NCBI GenBank assembly: GCA_002398875.1
Contig: DHCC01000030.1
Location: forward strand, 1,437 to 12,559
Length of the DNA stretch: 11,123 nt
Direction: 5' to 3'
Origin: Bacteroidales bacterium UBA4912
GTDB lineage: Bacteria; Bacteroidota; Bacteroidia; Bacteroidales; Dysgonomonadaceae
Positions 1 through 5,349 of the stretch are shown here, piece by piece (the first letter of the stretch is position 1; each line of letters begins with the position of its first letter). The translations under genes and the position numbers were made by a program. Under the pieces are notes generated by a model, which saw only the letters and a program-made list of their open reading frames with translations, made no database searches and was not told the origin of the DNA.

Positions 1-2199
1 ATATTGGCTAAATACAACTATTTTCCTTTCAGGGTCTTTTTCTAATTGTTCTGATAAAATTTCAATAAATGTTTCAAGCTTTGGGTCATGGGTTACTTTT
101 TCCCACCTGTCTTTCAGATCTTGAAGCAGTTCGATGTCTGAATTAAGATCGTCAAAGAAGGATGGTTTGAGATATTCTACTTTAATTTCAAACATTCCTC
201 TTGCTTCCAGTTTTTCTATCGCGGCTTCTAATTCTGTGTCTGCTGTTTCCGGAATTACATCATTTGTTGTTTCATATAGTTCTTCGATATCGGGTAGTTT
301 CCCTTTTTTAAATATTGGTACAGTACCTCTTTTCTCAGCCCAGTATATGATGTTATTGCAGTTGTTGAGCATATTGGTCAATGAAATCATAAATGCCTTC
401 TGAGAGCTCTCGAAACGCCTTACAAGGAGTGTTCTCATGAATTTAGCCAAGTTGCGTTGAGCTCCTTTAAAGAGATTATACTCGAATCCTGCATTTTCTA
501 CGGTTTTTTTTACCTTTTCTTCAAATTCGGGCAACACATAAATTACAGGTTTGTATCTGGCTGCTTTAAATTCATTTTCTCCCGATTCTTCATACTGTAT
601 GTCATCAATTTCCACAGGTTTCCCATCTTCTCCCTGTCGTGAAATTCGTTGCAGTGTGTATGTATATAATTCTCTTAAATCACCTAATTCATAATCCAAC
701 AGTTCAGGGGGATTTACTTTTGAGAACTTAATATCTTGTTTTTTAAGGTCCTCTTTATATTCCGGTATGCCGTCTAAGTCTAAACGTGATCTGCGTATAA
801 TTAATGGTGAAATGATAACTCGTATTTGACTTGCTATGCTATCAATGGACAGTTTCATTTCTTCTTTAGATATGATTTTATTTTTGTGCTGTTTTTTTAG
901 TGTTTTGTAAGAACTGATTAGCTCACGAAATTTTTGTCCCAGGTTGTCAACTGTTTGAAGGGTTGATTTTGTTGGGATTTGGAATAGCTTAATCATTGAA
1001 TAGATATCGGAAGGCTGATTGTTGAAAGGCGTAGCCGTTAATAACATAACCTTATTACCTACACACAGTTTTTTAAGAAGATCGTAATCTTGAGTGAATT
1101 CATTTCTGTAATTATGTGCTTCATCAGCAATTATTAGCCATTGACTATTTTCGCTCTGTCGGGATAAATAAAATTCTAAAGCTTTATCTAATTTCCCGCG
1201 ACTAAATACATTTGCGGTAAAGTTAAAATCTGCGCGATATTCATTCCATTGCGGAACTAGGTGAGGGGGTGCTATTATGATTGTACGCAGCTTTAAATTA
1301 TGCGCAATAGTCGATGCAATAATACTTTTACCTAAACCTACAACATCGGATATTATGACTCCGTTGTGTTTTTTAATGGTATCTATACCCATTCTTACCG
1401 CATCTTCCTGGTACTTTAAGTTATAAAATCTACCATCTGTTATATCGTGTGGTGTATAGATATTTTCAGATGTGTCTAATTTGAAGTACTCATATAAAAC
1501 ACGCAGATATAATAGATATGGTGAATATATTTTCTCATACCAGACATGTTTAATTACTTTATCCTCAAACTCTTCAACATGATCTTTGTCGGCTAATACT
1601 ATGGCTGTCTCCCACATCCTTTCAAAGATGCCCATAGCTTCTTTATATTCGGCTTTATCCTGAAAACGGACGTTTATTTCATTTTGTCCGACCAGACCGC
1701 TGTATGTTAAATTGCTGGAGCCTGTTATGACTGAGCCGGGTATTTCGCCACATTCGGTATGTTCATCTTTGTATGAAAAAATGTACATTTTAGCATGAGA
1801 CGGCTCTTTGGTTTTCCTTATTTCGAGTGTGCTATTCTTGATCTTTTCATAGTAGAGTTTAAAAGCTTCCAGTTTCTTCTTACTTTCAAAATGGTCTGTT
1901 TGAGTAAATAACTTGATAATTGACTCATAATTATCTAAACGAATATCTAATCTGGAGGATTTACGTTTTTCTACAAAAGCATTGAAATTGTGGGTTAAGT
2001 TCTGCAAATCATTCTCCATTTCCAGACCAACGAGTATTCGCATCTTTTTATCCTGTAAATTTTTATACAACTCTTCTATTCCTGAAAAGTAAAAATAACC
2101 GACTAGGAAATCTAATGATGCAGTCTTGTTTGGCAGGATGTTATTGATGATACTAGACAGGGTTCTGTTCCCTTCGTTAGTTATAAAATATTTACTCAT
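1..2199 (-). CDS. PLD/HKD nuclease-Snf2-like helicase fusion (5' part, cut by left edge)
   Basis: The frame is open from the ATG at 2199 to the window edge: 733 codons without a stop, so the C-terminus is missing. Residues 1-200 form a phospholipase D-like domain with H135-x-K137 followed by GSSNLT at 160-165; the aspartate expected four residues after the lysine spacer is not in place (nearest D145), so the HKD motif is relaxed. A Q-motif-like NLKYQEDAV (260-268) precedes Walker A VVGLGKS (286-292), DEAH at 359-362, motif III LLTATPFNN (386-394), a long insert (about 400-700), and the start of the second RecA lobe at KIVVFSQY (726-733). The architecture matches the family described as HKD nucleases fused to Snf2-like helicases. 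Such proteins are known mainly from restriction and defence loci, often beside DNA methyltransferases. I infer an ATP-driven DNA translocase/nuclease role in the cytoplasm. Its DNA looks more AT-rich than the genes to the right, fitting an accessory origin. A TANNTTTG element lies 38 bases upstream; no Shine-Dalgarno is evident. Confidence 0.88.
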   Translation of the reverse strand, partial: MSKYFITNEGNRTLSSIINNILPNKTASLDFLVGYFYFSGIEELYKNLQDKKMRILVGLEMENDLQNLTHNFNAFVEKRKSSRLDIRLDNYESIIKLFTQTDHFESKKKLEAFKLYYEKIKNSTLEIRKTKEPSHAKMYIFSYKDEHTECGEIPGSVITGSSNLTYSGLVGQNEINVRFQDKAEYKEAMGIFERMWETAIVLADKDHVEEFEDKVIKHVWYEKIYSPYLLYLRVLYEYFKLDTSENIYTPHDITDGRFYNLKYQEDAVRMGIDTIKKHNGVIISDVVGLGKSIIASTIAHNLKLRTIIIAPPHLVPQWNEYRADFNFTANVFSRGKLDKALEFYLSRQSENSQWLIIADEAHNYRNEFTQDYDLLKKLCVGNKVMLLTATPFNNQPSDIYSMIKLFQIPTKSTLQTVDNLGQKFRELISSYKTLKKQHKNKIISKEEMKLSIDSIASQIRVIISPLIIRRSRLDLDGIPEYKEDLKKQDIKFSKVNPPELLDYELGDLRELYTYTLQRISRQGEDGKPVEIDDIQYEESGENEFKAARYKPVIYVLPEFEEKVKKTVENAGFEYNLFKGAQRNLAKFMRTLLVRRFESSQKAFMISLTNMLNNCNNIIYWAEKRGTVPIFKKGKLPDIEELYETTNDVIPETADTELEAAIEKLEARGMFEIKVEYLKPSFFDDLNSDIELLQDLKDRWEKVTHDPKLETFIEILSEQLEKDPERKIVVFSQY

Positions 2200-2236
2200 A
2201 GTGTGCGAAATATTCTGTGAAGATTCTTTTGACACA

Positions 2237-2244
2237 CAAATATA
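2237..2244 (-). promoter_or_regulatory. Bacteroidota -7 promoter element for the PLD-helicase gene
   Basis: On the minus strand this reads TATATTTG, a perfect match to the Bacteroidota -7 consensus TANNTTTG, ending 37 bases before the helicase ATG. I do not see a convincing TTTG at the -33 position. The short leader supports 2199 as the start codon. Confidence 0.55.
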
Positions 2245-2804
2245 ACAAAATTTATTGCGGACAGGTCCAGATAACAATTAAACTGAAAGGGAGCATTTGG
2301 AATATCCTGTTGTTTTCACTTGGGACTTTTCTATTTATGCCAAAAATATTTGCACAGTGGTAGTAAATATGCTAAAATTGGAAAGTCAAGCAGATACAAA
2401 AGAATATATGGAGAGAATACTAGTAATATAATGTGGGTAGTGATAAATCTCTCACTGGCTTTCAGTCCAATTTGAATACGAAATTTGGGAAAACGGTATA
2501 TTACTTATTACTTTTTGCTGTGCCACTCTTTATTATATTTACTTTCTTTGTTATGTAAAAATCAAGAGTGACATTGCCAGCCTCCACGCCTGAACATGTT
2601 TAATGCCTTTATTTTATGGTAGTGCTAAGTCATCAAGCGATACCACTATTCCATTGAAGTGAATTTATCTTTCATAGTCGAAAATATTTTACACATTTTG
2701 TCAAGTTCCCTTTTATTTAGGAAATAAAGTCATATTTCTTACTTAAATAAAAGGAAAGGTGTGATTCAAGAATTTATTACATTAACTAAAAAAGTAGTAT
2801 AACA
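2245..2804. other. AT-rich intergenic region without a convincing gene
   Basis: About 560 bases separate the helicase promoter from the DUF4375 stop codon. I find only very short open frames on either strand, such as 20 codons on the plus strand from 2369. A 7-base inverted repeat, CACTCTT at 2524-2530 and AAGAGTG at 2564-2570, and the hairpin at 2706-2756 are the only structures seen. On the minus strand, 2614-2664 can be read as a short peptide ending NGIVVSLDDLALP before a stop, and 2560-2595 as another short frame. They resemble coding remnants more than random sequence, but I cannot assign them. The stretch could be a degraded insertion sequence or an accessory-island boundary; neither terminal repeats nor a target duplication were recognised. 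Confidence 0.5.
2706..2756. repeat. AT-rich imperfect hairpin downstream of the DUF4375 gene
   Basis: An exact 11-base inverted repeat, CCTTTTATTTA at 2709-2719 and TAAATAAAAGG at 2744-2754, encloses a second stem, GAAATA at 2721-2726 with TATTTC at 2733-2738, around a six-base loop. The outer stem extends by two more pairs (TT/AA) if one C is bulged. It starts about 50 bases after the DUF4375 stop on that gene's strand. There is no T-run after the stem in that direction, so it is a poor intrinsic terminator. It could be a transcript-stabilising structure, a protein site or a mobile-element end. Confidence 0.5.
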
Positions 2805-3305
2805 TCAGGAGACTATCTCTGCAAAATCTTCCAGATTCTCATCCACATATTGGGCAACAATTAATGTTTCTTCTTCTTCGATATAGAAAAATTTCTCTTC
2901 GAGCTCATCAAACTGCTCAAACTCTACATACATGGCCATGAACTCCTCTTCGGTGGTTTCGCGTTCCAGCTCTTCGCGGTGGGCATCGTAGATCTCTTTG
3001 GCTTTGTAGATCAGCTTGGATAGCCCTTTGGCTCCCATGAGTCGGAGCGACTTGGCAGTGGGGTTGTCAAATATGTAGCCGCCATAGCCGTTTTGTATGA
3101 GTTGAACAAAGCCGCCTATATTGATCTCTTCAACAAAAAAGCGCAGGGCAAGTAGGGTGTGCTGATAGCCGTTGAGCTTGTCGATATTGTCGTTGGTGAT
3201 GTCTCCGCCAAGCTCTTCGAGATATGCATCTGTAAATACTTTAAGGAATTCGTCCATCCCCTTTTCGGCGGCTTCAATGATTTTTGATTCTGCAATTTGT
3301 ATCAT
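2805..3305 (-). CDS. DUF4375 / DMP19-family acidic protein
   Basis: This 166-residue protein matches the DUF4375 (DMP19) family: about 160 residues, mostly helical, with the family-like core GGFVQLIQNGYGGYIFDNP (64-82) followed by a helix in A-x-x-L-x-x-x-GAKGL spacing (83-95). By hand count it has about 38 Asp/Glu and 14 Lys/Arg, a net charge near -24. The acid residues are densest from about residue 107 on, including EEEE at 148-151. The Neisseria member DMP19 is known as a DNA-mimic protein that dimerises and sequesters a transcription factor. Whether this distant relative mimics DNA is inference. No signal peptide or membrane segment is present, so it should be cytoplasmic. The ATG at 3305 follows a TANNTTTG element on the minus strand by 44 bases. 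It is divergent from DUF1015 and transcribed towards the PLD-helicase gene, about 600 bases away, with separate promoters. Confidence 0.8.
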   Translation of the reverse strand: MIQIAESKIIEAAEKGMDEFLKVFTDAYLEELGGDITNDNIDKLNGYQHTLLALRFFVEEINIGGFVQLIQNGYGGYIFDNPTAKSLRLMGAKGLSKLIYKAKEIYDAHREELERETTEEEFMAMYVEFEQFDELEEKFFYIEEEETLIVAQYVDENLEDFAEIVS

Positions 3306-3349
3306 AAGGCTTTGTTGTTCTATAGTAGGGTTTGTTTTTATATGTGGAA

Positions 3350-3357
3350 CAAATGTA
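3350..3357 (-). promoter_or_regulatory. -7 promoter element for the DUF4375 gene
   Basis: On the minus strand this reads TACATTTG, matching TANNTTTG, and ends 44 bases before the DUF4375 ATG. It faces the plus-strand element at 3382-3389 with only 24 bases between them, so each polymerase footprint should cover the other promoter. No clear -33 TTTG is seen. Confidence 0.55.
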
Positions 3358-3381
3358 ACAGTTTATTCAGATAATAATCAC

Positions 3382-3389
3382 TATATTTG
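3382..3389 (+). promoter_or_regulatory. -7 promoter element for the DUF1015 gene
   Basis: TATATTTG matches the Bacteroidota -7 consensus and ends 46 bases before the DUF1015 ATG at 3436. It is divergent from, and close enough to interfere with, the DUF4375 promoter. Confidence 0.55.
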
Positions 3390-3435
3390 TGAAAATAACT
3401 TGTTGAATATTTAAACTTATAATTATATCTATAGT

Positions 3436-4680
3436 ATGAAAGTAAAACCTTTCAGGGGGGTGCGTCCGCCCAAAGCTCTTGTTAAGGATGTTGCATCGCG
3501 TCCTTATGATGTTCTCAATTCCGAAGAGGCCCGCAAAGAGGCTGAGGGTAACGAGAAGTCGTTGTATCACATCATTAAGCCGGAGATAGATTTCCCGGTG
3601 GGGAAGGATGAGCATGATGATGATGTTTATGAAAAGGCTGTAGAGAATTTTGGTAAGTTCGTTGATAAAGGATGGTTGGTTCAGGATGATAAGGAGATGT
3701 ATTATGTTTATGCTCAGACTATGAAGGGCAAAACGCAGTATGGACTTGTGCTTGGCGCCTCTGTGGATGACTATATGACGGGTAAGATAAAAAAGCATGA
3801 GCTAACACGCCGTGATAAGGAGGAGGACCGTATGAAGCATGTGAGGGTTACGGATGCTAACGTGGAGCCGGTGTTTTTCTCATATCCTGATAATGAGGAG
3901 ATCAACGCTATTGTTGATAAGGTGATTTCGGGAAGGCCTGAGTATGACTTTGTGTCGGTTGACGGGGTGGGGCACCACTTCTGGCTGGTAGAGGATAACA
4001 GGGATATTGAACGGATTACTGAGATATTTGCTGAAATCCCTGCTCTTTATATTGCTGACGGGCATCACAGATCGGCTGCTGCAGCGCTTGTGGGTGCTGA
4101 GAAGGCTAAGAATAATCCTGATCACAAGGGTGATGAGGAGTATAATTATTTTATGGCGGTGTGTTTTCCGGATAGTCAGCTGACTATTATCGACTATAAC
4201 CGTGTTGTTAAGGACCTTAACGGGTTGACTCCTGATGAGTTTTTAAAGAAACTGGAGGTGAATTTTGTTGTTGAGCCTACGGGTTCTGAAATTCAGAGAC
4301 CTAAAAATCTTCATAACTTCTCGGTTTATCTTGATGGAAGATCGTTTAGTGTTACAGTTAAGCCGGGTATTGTTGATGATAATGATCCTATTGAGCAGCT
4401 TGATGTCACTATTACCTCTAATCTGATACTTGATGATATATTGGGTATTAAGGATTTGAGGAGTGATAAGAGGGTGGATTTTGTTGGGGGCATACGCGGA
4501 CTGAATGAACTAAAAGAGAGGGTTGACAGCGGAGACATGTCTCTGGCGCTTGCTCTGTATCCTGTGTCTATGAAGCAGCTGATGGAGATCGCTGATACGG
4601 GAAATATAATGCCTCCCAAAACTACCTGGTTCGAGCCTAAGTTGCGTTCGGGACTGGTGATTCATTTATTGGAGGATTGA
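3436..4680 (+). CDS. DUF1015 family protein, possible serine-metabolism enzyme
   Basis: The 414-residue product is a full-length DUF1015 (COG4198) protein. Visible family marks are F6-RG-x-RP near the start, PYDV at 23-26, KKHELT with a following EEDR (119-131), the signature DGHHRSAAA at 208-216, and IDYNRVVKDL near 252-261. No signal peptide or membrane segment is present, so it is cytoplasmic. From memory, in Bacteroidota and some Clostridia this family sits next to serA and serC, the phosphoserine pathway genes, which suggests a role in serine metabolism. The DGHHR signature also resembles the ParB/sulfiredoxin-fold serine kinases SbnI and SerK; that link is my inference and no activity can be assigned here. 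No ser genes are in this window: upstream lies the divergent DUF4375 gene. It has its own -7 element and ends in an intrinsic terminator, so it is probably monocistronic. Confidence 0.9.
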   Translation: MKVKPFRGVRPPKALVKDVASRPYDVLNSEEARKEAEGNEKSLYHIIKPEIDFPVGKDEHDDDVYEKAVENFGKFVDKGWLVQDDKEMYYVYAQTMKGKTQYGLVLGASVDDYMTGKIKKHELTRRDKEEDRMKHVRVTDANVEPVFFSYPDNEEINAIVDKVISGRPEYDFVSVDGVGHHFWLVEDNRDIERITEIFAEIPALYIADGHHRSAAAALVGAEKAKNNPDHKGDEEYNYFMAVCFPDSQLTIIDYNRVVKDLNGLTPDEFLKKLEVNFVVEPTGSEIQRPKNLHNFSVYLDGRSFSVTVKPGIVDDNDPIEQLDVTITSNLILDDILGIKDLRSDKRVDFVGGIRGLNELKERVDSGDMSLALALYPVSMKQLMEIADTGNIMPPKTTWFEPKLRSGLVIHLLED

Positions 4681-4706
4681 CTTTTGTTCTCATGTTTTTA
4701 AATCTT

Positions 4707-4746
4707 GTCGCTGGTGATTGAGTTAATCACCGGCGACTGTTTTTTT
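4707..4746 (+). terminator. Intrinsic terminator after DUF1015
   Basis: A 13-base stem (4707-4719 with 4725-4737) with one G-T wobble and a five-base loop is followed by a T-rich run ending in seven Ts at 4740-4746. It begins 27 bases after the DUF1015 stop codon and separates that gene from the Lrp gene. Confidence 0.9.
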
Positions 4747-4782
4747 ATGCTTAAAAACTATTGGAATAATAAACTTTTGTTT

Positions 4783-4790
4783 TAATTTTG
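4783..4790 (+). promoter_or_regulatory. -7 promoter element for the Lrp-GH92 unit
   Basis: TAATTTTG fits TANNTTTG and lies 41 bases before the Lrp ATG. A TTGG at 4761-4764, 18 bases upstream, is a possible weak -33 element. It sits just after the DUF1015 terminator, as expected for a new transcription unit. Lrp-family genes are often autoregulated; I did not identify an operator. Confidence 0.5.
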
Positions 4791-4831
4791 TAGAGAATAG
4801 CCCTTTTTTGTAACAATTTAAAAGTATACTT

Positions 4832-5308
4832 ATGGCGCACCATGATTTAGACGAACTGGATGAGAAGATTCTTAAGATGATAGTAGATAATGCACGTATT
4901 CCATTTCTGGAAGTGGCACGTGCGTGTAATGTTTCAGGTGCAGCCATTCACCAGAGGGTTCAGAAGCTTACCAACCTGGGCGTTATTAAAGGCTCTGAGT
5001 ATCTTATTGATGCTGAGAAGCTGGGATTTGAGACTTGTGCTTTTGTAGGCATATTTTTAACCTCTCCTTCAACTTTCGATTTCGTGGTTGAAGAGCTTAT
5101 GAAAATACCTGAAGTGGTTGAGTGCTATTATACCACTGGTCAGTATGACTTACTGATAAAGGTTTACGCGAAGAATAACAAGGATCTGTTGCGGATTATT
5201 CATAAAGAACTGCAGCCGCTGGGGTTGTCGAGAACTGAGACGCTGATAAGTTTTAAAGATGCTTTCAGGAAAAAATTCCCAATCAAGATTGTCGAAAGGA
5301 ATGATTGA
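4832..5308 (+). CDS. Lrp/AsnC-family transcriptional regulator
   Basis: The 158-residue protein has the two-part Lrp/AsnC layout and the usual family length. An N-terminal winged helix-turn-helix (about 6-58) carries LDELDEKILKMIVDNAR and a recognition helix around SGAAIHQRVQKLTNLG (35-50). A RAM/AsnC ligand-binding domain (about 68-148) includes the conserved TGQYDLLIKV stretch (about 109-118), where amino-acid effectors and oligomer contacts are usually found. Family members bind DNA as dimers to octamers and usually respond to amino acids; the effector here cannot be told. The gene follows the DUF1015 terminator and has its own -7 element. It ends 41 bases before the GH92 ATG with no promoter or terminator seen between, so co-transcription with the mannosidase is likely. 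Control of that gene by this regulator is only a possibility. Confidence 0.93.
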   Translation: MAHHDLDELDEKILKMIVDNARIPFLEVARACNVSGAAIHQRVQKLTNLGVIKGSEYLIDAEKLGFETCAFVGIFLTSPSTFDFVVEELMKIPEVVECYYTTGQYDLLIKVYAKNNKDLLRIIHKELQPLGLSRTETLISFKDAFRKKFPIKIVERND

Positions 5309-5349
5309 ATTTACCTGACATTGGGCTTGATGTTTTAACATATCAAATC

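Noticed and set aside
134..642. Two plus-strand open frames (134-403 and 457-642)
   Set aside because: They lie opposite the continuous helicase frame, have serine/phenylalanine-rich antisense-like composition and match no family.
2524..2570. Inverted repeat CACTCTT/AAGAGTG as a terminator or IS end
   Set aside because: A 7-base stem with a 33-base loop and no T-run is within chance expectation in AT-rich DNA.
2614..2664. Short minus-strand peptide ending NGIVVSLDDLALP as an annotated transposase fragment
   Set aside because: It is only 16 codons after a stop, and I could not tie it to a named IS family, so it is mentioned only as possible debris.
3367..3798. Minus-strand open frame of 143 codons overlapping the DUF1015 start
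   Set aside because: It covers the divergent promoter region and the conserved N-terminus of DUF1015, and its composition is that of an antisense shadow.
5305..5349. TTG start at 5305 giving a longer GH92 protein overlapping the Lrp stop
   Set aside because: The ATG at 5350 begins a proper signal peptide; the extra 15 residues would precede it.
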